NCBI GenBank assembly: GCA_038064395.1
Contig: JBBTTE010000004.1
Location: forward strand, 50,277-114,276
DNA: 64,000 nucleotides
Source: JBBTTE01 sp038064395
Lineage (GTDB): Bacteria; Patescibacteriota; Saccharimonadia; Saccharimonadales; UBA4665
Reading direction: 5' to 3'
Position numbers and translations under genes: made by a program. The notes under the pieces were generated by a model, which was given only the letters and a program-made list of their open reading frames with translations, did no database searches and was not told where the DNA came from. Below, one piece after another: positions 16,741 to 24,944 of the stretch (the stretch's first letter is position 1; each line of letters begins with the position of its first letter).

Positions 16741-17424
16741 ATGATTCTCTTAGACAGGGTAACCAAAACCTACAACAAAGACCTAGGCTCAGCTCTAGAT
16801 CGCATCACATTACATGTTGAACCAAAGGAATTCGTGATTGTTATCGGCCAATCCGGCGCCGGCAAGACGACTCTACTCAAGCTTCTAACTAGAGAAGAAC
16901 GCCCAACCAGCGGTAAGATCATCATCGGTGGAATAGATTATGACAAACTCAAGGACAAAGATATTCCAATGCTGCGCCGCAAGATTGGCGTTGTGTTCCA
17001 AGACTTCAAGCTACTACCTAACCGTAACGTCTTCGAGAACGTAGCCTACGCCCTAGAAATCGTCGGCATCAGCAACCGCGAAATCCGCCACACTGTGCCC
17101 AAGGTGCTAGACATCGTAAACCTGAAGGGCAAAGAGAAGCGTATGCCCCAAGAATTAAGCGGCGGTGAGCGTCAACGTGTAGCCATAGCACGGGCTATTG
17201 TACGACAGCCAAGAATTCTGATTGCCGATGAGCCAACAGGTAACTTAGACCCCAAACACGCTTGGGATGTAATCAAAGTTCTCGAGAAGATTAACAGATA
17301 CGGCACAACTGTTCTACTGACAACTCACAACCAAGACATAGTTAACAAGCTCAAGCGTCGTGTAGTCACCATCCAAGGCGGCAAGATCAGCAGTGACCGC
17401 GCTAACGCAGGCTATAAGGTCTAG
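16741..17424 (+). CDS. ftsE: Cell-division ATP-binding protein FtsE
   Basis: 227 residues from the promoter-supported ATG. Complete ABC ATPase: Walker A GQSGAGKTTLLKLL, Q-loop VFQDFKLL, signature LSGGERQRVAIARA, Walker B ILIADEPTGNLD and switch His TTHNQD. The sequence is closest in feel to FtsE rather than LolD (RPTSGKIIIGG, RRKIGVVFQDF). With FtsX it forms the membrane ATPase that switches on peptidoglycan hydrolysis at the septum. ftsX follows after three bases and a CHAP hydrolase comes next, matching that role. Confidence 0.94.
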   Translation: MILLDRVTKTYNKDLGSALDRITLHVEPKEFVIVIGQSGAGKTTLLKLLTREERPTSGKIIIGGIDYDKLKDKDIPMLRRKIGVVFQDFKLLPNRNVFENVAYALEIVGISNREIRHTVPKVLDIVNLKGKEKRMPQELSGGERQRVAIARAIVRQPRILIADEPTGNLDPKHAWDVIKVLEKINRYGTTVLLTTHNQDIVNKLKRRVVTIQGGKISSDRANAGYKV

Positions 17425-17427
17425 CAG

Positions 17428-18372
17428 ATGGAACGGCGACTGATAACAATTTGGCGTATCATTCACACTGGTATCGTCAACTTTATGCGAAGCATCAGTC
17501 TGGCTGTTGCCGCAATGGCTGTGATGGCTGTAACGCTGACGATCGTGCTTTTCTCAATTATTGCTAATGCTACCTTCGCCAACACTATCAATGACATTAC
17601 TAGTAAGATAACCGTTTCGGCCTATCTTAAGGATGAGACTACCGATACCCAAGCCAAGAAGCTAGTGTCCGAACTCAAGAAACACCCCAATGTTACCAAG
17701 GTAGTTTATCTCAATAAGGAACAGGCTACACAAGCATATATAAGGCAGAACCTCGACAACAAAGAGCTGGTGGCTGCGATTACCCAAGCTGATAACCCTA
17801 TTCCGCCAACGATTCAGATATCCCCAAGGAATCTTAATCAAGTGGACGAGATCAAAAACTTCCTAACAGAACCCGACAATAAGAGTTTGCAAACAGCTGA
17901 CTCGCCATCCTACAACGACAAGCGCAGGGAGGCCATCGATAACATTGCTCATGCTACCAATGTACTGCGTAAGCTAGGTATTATCAGCGTCGCCGTCTTT
18001 GCCTTGACCTGTATTCTGACCATTTTCAATACCATCCAGATGGCCATATTCAACCGTCGGGACGAGATCCAGATTATGCGTTTACTCGGTGCTAGCACGA
18101 GTTATATAAGAGGGCCGTTCATTGTGGAGAGCGCTATCTACGGCTTGTTGTCGGCGGTGTTCTCAATACTGATCGTGAACTCGGCATTTCTAGCATCTAG
18201 CACAGCGCTACAAGCCAGCAGTCTAGGTCTGTTAGACATCAATTATGCCAACGAGTTCTTTGACGAACATTTCTTGCAGCTTTTGCTGTTCCAAATCGCT
18301 ACTGGTATAATCATAGGTACCGTCTCTTCTGTCATAGCGACCGCACGGTACCTCAAATTCAAGACAAAGTAA
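17428..18372 (+). CDS. ftsX: Cell-division membrane protein FtsX
   Basis: 314 residues. One TM helix near residues 20-45, an extracellular domain of about 120 residues (SAYLKDETT, VVYLNKEQA), then three more TM helices (near 180-205, 230-255 and 280-305) with the conserved MRLLGASTSYIRGPF cytoplasmic block. FtsX couples FtsE ATP hydrolysis to periplasmic or extracellular wall hydrolases. It is translated right after ftsE. Confidence 0.93.
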   Translation: MERRLITIWRIIHTGIVNFMRSISLAVAAMAVMAVTLTIVLFSIIANATFANTINDITSKITVSAYLKDETTDTQAKKLVSELKKHPNVTKVVYLNKEQATQAYIRQNLDNKELVAAITQADNPIPPTIQISPRNLNQVDEIKNFLTEPDNKSLQTADSPSYNDKRREAIDNIAHATNVLRKLGIISVAVFALTCILTIFNTIQMAIFNRRDEIQIMRLLGASTSYIRGPFIVESAIYGLLSAVFSILIVNSAFLASSTALQASSLGLLDINYANEFFDEHFLQLLLFQIATGIIIGTVSSVIATARYLKFKTK

Positions 18373-18459
18373 GCATCGAGAAACAAACAGCAACTTAAGC
18401 GGCGAGGGGGCTTGATGCGATGTGCTATAATATATCCAGCGCATAAAAATACAAAAACA

Positions 18460-19587
18460 ATGCCAAAAATACAAAAAACGTTCAAACACTATTATAAGAC
18501 ACGGGCTTTTCTAGCAGCCCTGACCTTGATGATGCTTGTGAGCGGTGCAGTCGCAGTTCATGCTGATCAGTTCGACGTTCAGATCAATGCTTTGCAGCAG
18601 CAGAATCAAGCTGCCCGAGGCGTGCTTAGCGGTCTAACTTCCGAGGCCAGCAGCTACCAACAGGTGATTGACCAGCTGCAGACTCAGATTAATGATATTC
18701 AGACCAAGATTGCTGCCAATGTGGCGCAACAGGAGGCTTTGCAGACCAAGATTACTGAGGCTAAGGCCAAGATCGCTCAGCAGAAGAAGTTCCTAGGACA
18801 AGACATTAAGTCTATGTATATTGACGGTCAATTGACGACGATCGAGGAGCTGGCGACTAGCAAGAACCTTAGCGAATACGTCGACAAGCAAGAGTACCGC
18901 GTTGCAGCCCAGAGCAAACTCGACACCACAATCAAGCAGATCGCTGCCTTGCAGTCTGAACTTCAGAAGCAAAAGGTCGAACTAGATACTCTCGTCGACT
19001 CACAGAAGCAACAAAACGACCAACTGGGCAGTGCTCAGTCGCAGCAGCAGAACCTGTTGTCGTACAACCAAGGCCAGCAGAATGCCTTTAACCAGCAGAT
19101 CGGTGCTAACTCAAGCAAGATCGGTGACTTGCGTCGCCAGCAAGCCATCCTTAACTCTAGGTACAATGTCGGTAACTTCAGAGGTGACCCAGGCAATGGT
19201 GGCTATCCGAACTACTGGGCCAATGCGGCTCAAGACAGTCTGATCGACAGTTGGGGTATGTATAACCGAGAATGTGTCAGTTACACAGCCTACAAAGTTC
19301 ACGAAGATTACCTAGCAGGCAGGAACAGTCGCGACATGCCTTACTGGGGCGGCATTGGTAACGCCAACCAATGGGATGACAATGCGCGCGCCTCAGGTAT
19401 CCCTGTAGACACCAACCCAACCCCAGGTTCAATCGCTATCAGTAACTCTGGCTTCTATGGACACGCTATGTATGTCTCAGCCGTTAACGGCAACCAGATC
19501 TATATTCAGCAGTACAACGCCTCTCTTAACGGCACGTATTCTGAAGGTTGGCGCTATACAACTGGTCTAGTCTTCCTCCACTTCTAG
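18460..19587 (+). CDS. Secreted coiled-coil/CHAP-domain peptidoglycan hydrolase (PcsB-like)
   Basis: 375 residues. A signal peptide (hydrophobic core LAALTLMMLVSGAVAVHA) is followed by a long Gln/Ala-rich coiled coil (about residues 35-235) and a C-terminal CHAP domain. The CHAP catalytic Cys is in NRECVSYTAYKV and the His in GFYGHAMYVSAV. The architecture equals PcsB/CwlO-type amidases or endopeptidases activated by FtsEX through the coiled coil, and ftsEX sits immediately upstream. TATAAT at 18426-18431 gives it its own short-leader transcript; earlier in-frame TTG and ATG codons lie before this box, so I start at 18460. Confidence 0.9.
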   Translation: MPKIQKTFKHYYKTRAFLAALTLMMLVSGAVAVHADQFDVQINALQQQNQAARGVLSGLTSEASSYQQVIDQLQTQINDIQTKIAANVAQQEALQTKITEAKAKIAQQKKFLGQDIKSMYIDGQLTTIEELATSKNLSEYVDKQEYRVAAQSKLDTTIKQIAALQSELQKQKVELDTLVDSQKQQNDQLGSAQSQQQNLLSYNQGQQNAFNQQIGANSSKIGDLRRQQAILNSRYNVGNFRGDPGNGGYPNYWANAAQDSLIDSWGMYNRECVSYTAYKVHEDYLAGRNSRDMPYWGGIGNANQWDDNARASGIPVDTNPTPGSIAISNSGFYGHAMYVSAVNGNQIYIQQYNASLNGTYSEGWRYTTGLVFLHF

Positions 19588-19598
19588 TACGTTTAAAC

Positions 19599-19663
19599 GG
19601 CAATTCAGCCATTGTTCTCCCTCGGGCACAGAACGGCCGTCGGGAGAAAATGGCCGAATCGCC
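19599..19663. repeat. Long imperfect hairpin after the CHAP gene
   Basis: GCCATTgTTCTCCC and GGGAGAAaATGGC form the inner arms, extended outwards by GGCaATTC and GAATcGCC, giving roughly 20 paired positions around a 20-base loop. There is no T-run on either side, so it is not a standard intrinsic terminator. It may stabilise the 3' end of the hydrolase mRNA or be part of the repeat element that follows. Confidence 0.55.
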
Positions 19664-19670
19664 TCAAGCG

Positions 19671-19790
19671 CACTTAGGAATTTGACCACCATATAGAAAA
19701 CATATCTATTCTATATGGATTCTATATGCATCTAGTACGAAATCTATATAAGTTCTATATGGTCATCAAATTAGTGAAGGCGCCTAAGTC
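19671..19790. repeat. AT-rich inverted-repeat element, copy 2
   Basis: The left arm reads AATTTGACCACCATATAGAA and the right arm, in reverse complement, AATTTGATGACCATATAGAA. Between them ATTCTATATG occurs twice in tandem (about 19709-19729). ATTCTATATGC and ATATGGTGG(T/C)CAAATT are shared with the spacer at 8822-8891. No gene is visible here apart from very short ORFs. It is interpreted as a small dispersed palindromic element. Confidence 0.5.
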
Positions 19791-19860
19791 AGATTACTTG
19801 ATGGGTGCCCGCAAAGACGACAAAGCCAAAGCCTAAAACCTCAAGCGTAAGCACAAATGG

Positions 19861-19866
19861 TATAAT
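19861..19866 (+). promoter_or_regulatory. -10 box of leaderless ctp promoter
   Basis: TATAAT ends eight bases before ATG at 19875 with no Shine-Dalgarno. Confidence 0.55.
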
Positions 19867-19874
19867 AGACAGCA

Positions 19875-21086
19875 ATGAACTTGAGACCAAAAGTGAACGG
19901 CCGCAAAATCGCGCGTAGCCTAGTCAATATCTTTATCCTGCTGGCTATCTTCATGGTAGGTGTCAATGTCGGTAATGGACGTCTGGAATGGCAACGTCAT
20001 AAGTCGGTTTCTCAGGAGTTGCCGTCCAAGCTCAACTACAGTAGCGTCGACAGCGTTTATCAGGCACTGAAGGCCAATTACGACGGCAAGCTAACCCAGA
20101 AGCAGCTCGAAGACGGCCTCAAGCACGGTCTAGCCGAAGCTACCAAGGACCCTTACACTAGCTACTTTACGGCCAAGGAGGCTAAGGACTTCAACTCGCA
20201 GCTTAACAACAGCTTCAGCGGCATTGGTGCACAGCTGGGCAAGGATGCTGACGGCAATCTTGAGGTTATATCGCCAATTGATGGTTTGCCAGCCGACAAG
20301 GCAGGCCTTAAGGCCAAGGATATAATCGTCTACGTTAACGGGACAAGTACCAGTGGTATGTCTGTAGATGACGCTGTCAGTCGAATTCGCGGACCCAAGG
20401 ATACCAAGGTTAAGCTACAAGTTGTGCGCAACAGGGCCGAAACTCTAAACTTCACAATCACCAGACAAGATATCAACCTCCCAAGTGTGAAGACCAAGAT
20501 TCTTGATGGCAACATCGGTTATCTACAGATCACCAGCTTTTCCAACGATACCAACGAGCTAGTTCAGAAAGCAGCTCAAGACTTCAAGCAGAAGAACGTC
20601 AAAGGCATAATTCTAGACATGCGTGATGATCCAGGCGGCTTGCTGGATGCAGCCATCAAAGTTTCTAGCCTATGGTTGCCGCAAGGTACGAAGATTCTAG
20701 ATGAGAAGCAGGGCAACACCGTAATTGATAGCAGCTCAGCGACAGGCGGAGACATCCTTAACGGTATCCCAACCGTAGTTCTGGTTAATTCAGGCAGCGC
20801 TAGTGCCAGCGAAATCACCGCCGGCGCCCTCCGCGACAACAAGGCGGCCTACATAATAGGCGAAAAGAGCTATGGTAAGGGCGTCGTTCAGCAGCTAATT
20901 AACTTCGGTGACGGCAGCCAACTTAAGGTAACTGTAGCTAGCTGGTACCGACCCAACGGACAGAACATTAATCACCGTGGCATCACGCCTGACAAGGTTA
21001 TCAAGATCACTCCAGAAGAAGCCAAGACTGGCAACGACACGCAGCTGAAGGCCGCCGAGGCCTACCTGACAGCTAAGCAGCAGTAG
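19875..21086 (+). CDS. S41-family C-terminal processing protease (CtpA-like)
   Basis: 403 residues. N-terminal membrane anchor (about residues 14-33), a helical region with DPYTSYFTAKEAKDF, a PDZ domain (about 95-165, GLPADKAGLKAKDII) and the S41 protease domain. The catalytic Ser is in GSASASEI near residue 308 and the general-base Lys in SYGKGVVQ near 335. These proteases trim or degrade exported proteins. Its place after ftsEX and the CHAP hydrolase suggests control of wall hydrolases, as Ctp/Prc proteins do elsewhere (inference). Confidence 0.93.
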   Translation: MNLRPKVNGRKIARSLVNIFILLAIFMVGVNVGNGRLEWQRHKSVSQELPSKLNYSSVDSVYQALKANYDGKLTQKQLEDGLKHGLAEATKDPYTSYFTAKEAKDFNSQLNNSFSGIGAQLGKDADGNLEVISPIDGLPADKAGLKAKDIIVYVNGTSTSGMSVDDAVSRIRGPKDTKVKLQVVRNRAETLNFTITRQDINLPSVKTKILDGNIGYLQITSFSNDTNELVQKAAQDFKQKNVKGIILDMRDDPGGLLDAAIKVSSLWLPQGTKILDEKQGNTVIDSSSATGGDILNGIPTVVLVNSGSASASEITAGALRDNKAAYIIGEKSYGKGVVQQLINFGDGSQLKVTVASWYRPNGQNINHRGITPDKVIKITPEEAKTGNDTQLKAAEAYLTAKQQ

Positions 21087-21087
21087 A

Positions 21088-22659
21088 CTACAGCAGCTCT
21101 TGGGCTAGCGCTAGAGCCTTGCTAGCTGGTCGGCGTTGTTCGATCTTGCGTCGCTTGTCAGCGAGAGCTTCAAGACTGTCTTCAATGACTTGCTTGAGCT
21201 TCGGGTCGCCAACATGATCTTGAAGTCTTTGGAAGCCACGATTGCTGCGCTCAGTAGAGTATCGAGCTGACATAGCTACAGCTTTCTCAGCAAAAGGGCG
21301 ATCGATTTTGTCAAAGTTAGTGTCTTCTGGAATATCAAGATTGCTTCGGTCTAAGTAATGAATGAATTGGTGCACGCTGCTAGAATCGGCGACATCATCA
21401 GTACCTGTTGCGTGCTTCTCCTCTAGGCCTTGGGCGAACAAGTAGATCCTAAATGCTTCTTCCGCAGTTGGTTGAATAAAAGCATGTCCATGAATAGAAC
21501 GTATAAGCTCGAACTCCAATGCATTATTTGCTGCGATTGCCATGTCATAGGCTATCTCAAACAGACGAAGGCCAGCTTCGAGGTCGACTTTGATAAGTTG
21601 ATCGGCAGACTTGGTGGCATAGAAGGGACCCATGAGTCCAGCGCCCTTAACTGGTGATGCAGGGCTTTTGACTAGTGCGCCGACCTTAGCGGTGTAAGTA
21701 TTAGCAGCCTCAAACACTTTGACAGCCTGTTCTATAAGCTGTTTTTGACTGTAAGAAGCTACGTCCTCAGAGGATTTCTGACCAATAGTCTCTACTAAAT
21801 TAGCACCAAATTCTGCCAGACTGTAGGCCTTTCTTATTGGGTCAGGTCTAGATTCGCCACCAAAGTCCTCGTAAGTAGCTATAATTTCATCGACTTGTAC
21901 TTGCATCATGTGCACTAAGGCTTCTTCTAGTTCGGTATTTGTGTCAATTGCTGCAACGTCAAGTATAGCTTCAGTAACAGATACCGCCAGCATTTCTTTA
22001 CGATCTAATCTGTCGTAGGTCGCTGGTATCGAATTGGCTAGCTCAAAAGCCTTTTCATAAATCATAAGTGGCTGGTTGGCTGAGTTAGGCTGCTCGGCTA
22101 GACCAAGGTAAGTAGCGTTCGTCGCAGATACCTCAGCTACACGAGCGATAGTATCAAATCCAAAGAAATGCCGACTTTTCTTACTCGCGGCACTTTCAAA
22201 TAAAGCAGCAGCCGATTGCTCTAAGTAGGACGAGCCCTGAGCCATTAGAGACACCTCTTGCTGGCCAGTTTCTGTCTCTACTATGGATTGAGCCATCCAT
22301 GTCAAAGCGTTAGCTTTAGCTCCGGAGCTCTCTATACCATCGGCCAAATGACTAGCACGCTCAGTCAGCTCTGCAATGCCCATAGCGTCATCACGAGCAC
22401 GAATGCCGAATCCAACGGCTCGCACCATGCCATCAAGTAATATTTCTCTTGAGCGTTCATCCTCGAGTCCGGCTACGGAGCCTTCTATGACGTCTAGCAT
22501 TTCAAGCACCGGCGGAACATCGCCGACCCTAACTAATCTAGCCATAGCCCCACGTTCTTCATAGTCCAACATCGGACGAAGCTCCCCATTAAGTTCTTCG
22601 GGTTGTAAACCAATAATGTGTTGAGTGAGCGTTTCAAACTCCGGTACTTGGCTAGTCAT
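21088..22659 (-). CDS. Large all-helical hypothetical protein, 523 residues
   Basis: No family recognised. The composition (Ala, Glu, Leu, Ser) and repeated helical pairs such as AVKVFEAANTYTAKVGAL and GLRLFEIAYDMAIAANNAL suggest a TPR/Sel1-like or armadillo-like solenoid. It has no signal peptide or membrane segment. The Lys/Arg-rich C-terminus (LADKRRKIEQRRPASKALA) may bind nucleic acid. TATGAT and AGAGGAAG precede the ATG, so it is expressed from an ordinary leadered promoter. It converges with ctp and is divergent from pyrG. Confidence 0.62.
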   Translation of the reverse strand: MTSQVPEFETLTQHIIGLQPEELNGELRPMLDYEERGAMARLVRVGDVPPVLEMLDVIEGSVAGLEDERSREILLDGMVRAVGFGIRARDDAMGIAELTERASHLADGIESSGAKANALTWMAQSIVETETGQQEVSLMAQGSSYLEQSAAALFESAASKKSRHFFGFDTIARVAEVSATNATYLGLAEQPNSANQPLMIYEKAFELANSIPATYDRLDRKEMLAVSVTEAILDVAAIDTNTELEEALVHMMQVQVDEIIATYEDFGGESRPDPIRKAYSLAEFGANLVETIGQKSSEDVASYSQKQLIEQAVKVFEAANTYTAKVGALVKSPASPVKGAGLMGPFYATKSADQLIKVDLEAGLRLFEIAYDMAIAANNALEFELIRSIHGHAFIQPTAEEAFRIYLFAQGLEEKHATGTDDVADSSSVHQFIHYLDRSNLDIPEDTNFDKIDRPFAEKAVAMSARYSTERSNRGFQRLQDHVGDPKLKQVIEDSLEALADKRRKIEQRRPASKALALAQELL

Positions 22660-22815
22660 GCTGTGAGGCTTCCTCTTGAATTAAATTATGCCTATCATAC
22701 GACATTATTTATTGTTTTTCAAGCTTGGTGAGTCACATCTGTAATATTGCCGATCAAAAACTTGCCATACAGATAGAAGTAAGGTAGCATAGAACGATTA
22801 AGAGAGGTGTTATAA

Positions 22816-24420
22816 GTGGCTGCCAAAGCGACTAAATATGTGTTTGTGACAGGAGGCGTGCTTTCCGGATTAGGAAAGGGTATCACCGCCGCCTCGATCG
22901 GCAACCTCCTCAAAGCTCGTGGCCTCAAGGTCAACCTCCAGAAATGCGATCCTTACCTGAACGTAGACGCCGGGCTACTTAACCCTCGTGAGCACGGCGA
23001 ATGCTTTGTGACGAAGGACGGTGCCGAGACTGATCTCGATCTCGGTCACTACGAACGTTTCGTCGACGAAGAAATGACCACTCGTAGCTCACTAATGAGC
23101 GGCCGTGTATTACTCAAGCTTATCCAAGACGAACGGGCCGGCAAATTCGACGGCGAAGACGTTCAGATTATTCCGCATTTAACAGGGGCGATTCAGGACT
23201 GGATTATCAAGGCTGGTGAAGGCTTTGATGTTCATATTGTCGAAATCGGCGGCACTGTCGGTGACTACGAATCACTATCATTTGTCGAAGCTATCCGCGA
23301 ATTAGGCGTGAAGGTTGGTCTAGAGAACTGTGCTTATGTCCACGTTGTTTACTTGCCGTACCTAGGTGCCAGTAACGAAACCAAGACTAAGCCAGCTCAG
23401 AACTCCGTACGTGAGCTACGTGGCCTCGGTATTGCGCCAGACATCCTAGTAGGACGCAGCGAGAAGCCTGCGAACGCGGCTGTTAAGACTAAGCTAGCCC
23501 TATTCAGCGGTGTCGACGAGAGCGCGATCGCATTGCTACCCAACGCGGCTAGCATTTACCAAGTGCCGCTAACTATCGAAGACACTGGTATTGCCGACGT
23601 AATTCTTGATCACTTAGGCCTCAAGGCTACCAAGAAGCCTGACCTGACAGATTGGCGTGCTGTGGTTGAGTTAGCCACCAAGAAGCACGATAAGCCGCTG
23701 AAGATTGGTTTTGTCGCTAAGTACATGGACAACACCGACACCTACATGTCCGTCTTCGAAGCGCTGAAGGCAGCAGCCTGGCACAATGACAGTGCAGTCG
23801 ATATTCAATGGATCGATGCTTCGCAGTTTGACGAGCCAGGCGCAGACATTGCCTCAACGCTTGATGAGTACGACGGCATAGTCGTACCTGGCGGATTTGG
23901 CACGCGCGGACTTGAGGGCAAGATTAAGGCAGCCCAGTACGCTCTCAAGAATAAGAAGCCATACCTTGGACTATGTCTAGGCCTACAGATGGCTGTCGTG
24001 GCTGCCGCTCGTAACTCAGGCATCAAAGGCGCTACTACCTTCGAGCTTGATGCCGATGCTAAGGATTTGATCATCACGACTATGGCTGACCAGAAGGAAA
24101 AGTTAATGACAGGCGGCACAATGCGCCTAGGTGACTACAACTGTGAGCTAGAGAAGGGCAGCATTGCCGCCAAACTCTACGGCACAACTAAGATTGTAGA
24201 GCGTCACCGCCACCGCGGCGAATGTAATAATGAGTATCGTGACCAATTCGAGTCGTGGGGCATCCACGCTAGCGGAATTAACCCCGACAACAACCTAGTT
24301 GAAGTCATTGAAGGCACAGACCACCCATTCTTCGTAGCCTCCCAATTCCACCCAGAATTCAAGAGCCGTCCTAACCGTCCACACCCAATGTTTGCTGGTT
24401 TTATCCAGTCTTTGCTCTAG
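22816..24420 (+). CDS. pyrG: CTP synthase
   Basis: 534 residues starting with GTG, with AGAGAGG upstream. The N-terminal synthetase domain has GGVLSGLGKGITAASIG (P-loop) and KCDPYLNVD. The C-terminal class I glutamine amidotransferase has nucleophile Cys in LGLCLGLQMAV near residue 387 and the His/Glu pair in SQFHPEF. It makes CTP from UTP, ATP and glutamine. The enzyme looks complete. It is worth noting because Patescibacteria often lack de novo pyrimidine synthesis and rely on salvaged uracil nucleotides. Confidence 0.96.
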   Translation: MAAKATKYVFVTGGVLSGLGKGITAASIGNLLKARGLKVNLQKCDPYLNVDAGLLNPREHGECFVTKDGAETDLDLGHYERFVDEEMTTRSSLMSGRVLLKLIQDERAGKFDGEDVQIIPHLTGAIQDWIIKAGEGFDVHIVEIGGTVGDYESLSFVEAIRELGVKVGLENCAYVHVVYLPYLGASNETKTKPAQNSVRELRGLGIAPDILVGRSEKPANAAVKTKLALFSGVDESAIALLPNAASIYQVPLTIEDTGIADVILDHLGLKATKKPDLTDWRAVVELATKKHDKPLKIGFVAKYMDNTDTYMSVFEALKAAAWHNDSAVDIQWIDASQFDEPGADIASTLDEYDGIVVPGGFGTRGLEGKIKAAQYALKNKKPYLGLCLGLQMAVVAAARNSGIKGATTFELDADAKDLIITTMADQKEKLMTGGTMRLGDYNCELEKGSIAAKLYGTTKIVERHRHRGECNNEYRDQFESWGIHASGINPDNNLVEVIEGTDHPFFVASQFHPEFKSRPNRPHPMFAGFIQSLL

Positions 24421-24470
24421 ATCTGTCAAACCTGTTGCCATGCGCTGAGTTATGAGTTAACATAAGCGTT

Positions 24471-24872
24471 ATGCAACCAACACAAACAACACCATCAGGC
24501 CGACCCAAGCGAATTCTACTAGTTGAAGACGATGATGCTTTAGCAAATGTTTATGTAACGCGTCTGCAGGCCGAAGGCTTTGATATCCGCCGCATGAACA
24601 ATGGCGAAGAGGCACTTGCCGCAGCTATCAACTACAAGCCTGACCTTATCCTGCTCGATGTCATGATGCCCAAGGTGAGCGGCTTCGACGCCCTAGACAT
24701 CCTCCGCAACACTCCAGAGACTGCCAACATTAAGGTGATCATGCTGACAGCCCTGTCTCAAGACAGTGACCAAGAACGCGCCAAAACTCTCGGCGCCGAC
24801 GACTATCTAGTCAAGTCACAAGTAGTAATCTCTGACGTTATCGATCGCATTCGTTTCCACCTCGGCAGCTAG
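24471..24872 (+). CDS. Stand-alone response-regulator receiver domain
   Basis: 133 residues, one CheY-like domain without an output domain. The acidic pocket is VEDDD, the phospho-acceptor is Asp63 in LILLDVMMPK, the switch Thr is in IMLTALSQ and the Lys is in YLVKSQV. The gene appears leaderless (TAACAT seven bases before ATG). The sequence is closely related to the receiver encoded at 60849-62000 (shared LQAEG, DVMMPK.SGF, LDILRNT, VIMLTAL, LGAD.YLVKSQV), so both may take phosphate from the same kinase. Confidence 0.9.
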   Translation: MQPTQTTPSGRPKRILLVEDDDALANVYVTRLQAEGFDIRRMNNGEEALAAAINYKPDLILLDVMMPKVSGFDALDILRNTPETANIKVIMLTALSQDSDQERAKTLGADDYLVKSQVVISDVIDRIRFHLGS

Positions 24873-24889
24873 CAAGCCGCTACATAGAG

Positions 24890-24918
24890 TTGACTTTTTA
24901 TAAAGCTTATGCTATGAT
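24890..24918 (+). promoter_or_regulatory. Sigma70-type promoter of the 24945 gene
   Basis: TTGACT (24890-24895), a 17-base spacer and TATGAT (24913-24918). The predicted start near 24925 leaves a leader of about 20 bases before ATG at 24945. Confidence 0.65.
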
Positions 24919-24944
24919 TTGGTATAGTTAATAGCAAAACAAAA

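Noticed and set aside
19599..19663. Intrinsic terminator after the CHAP gene
   Set aside because: The hairpin is strong but has no T-run on either strand.
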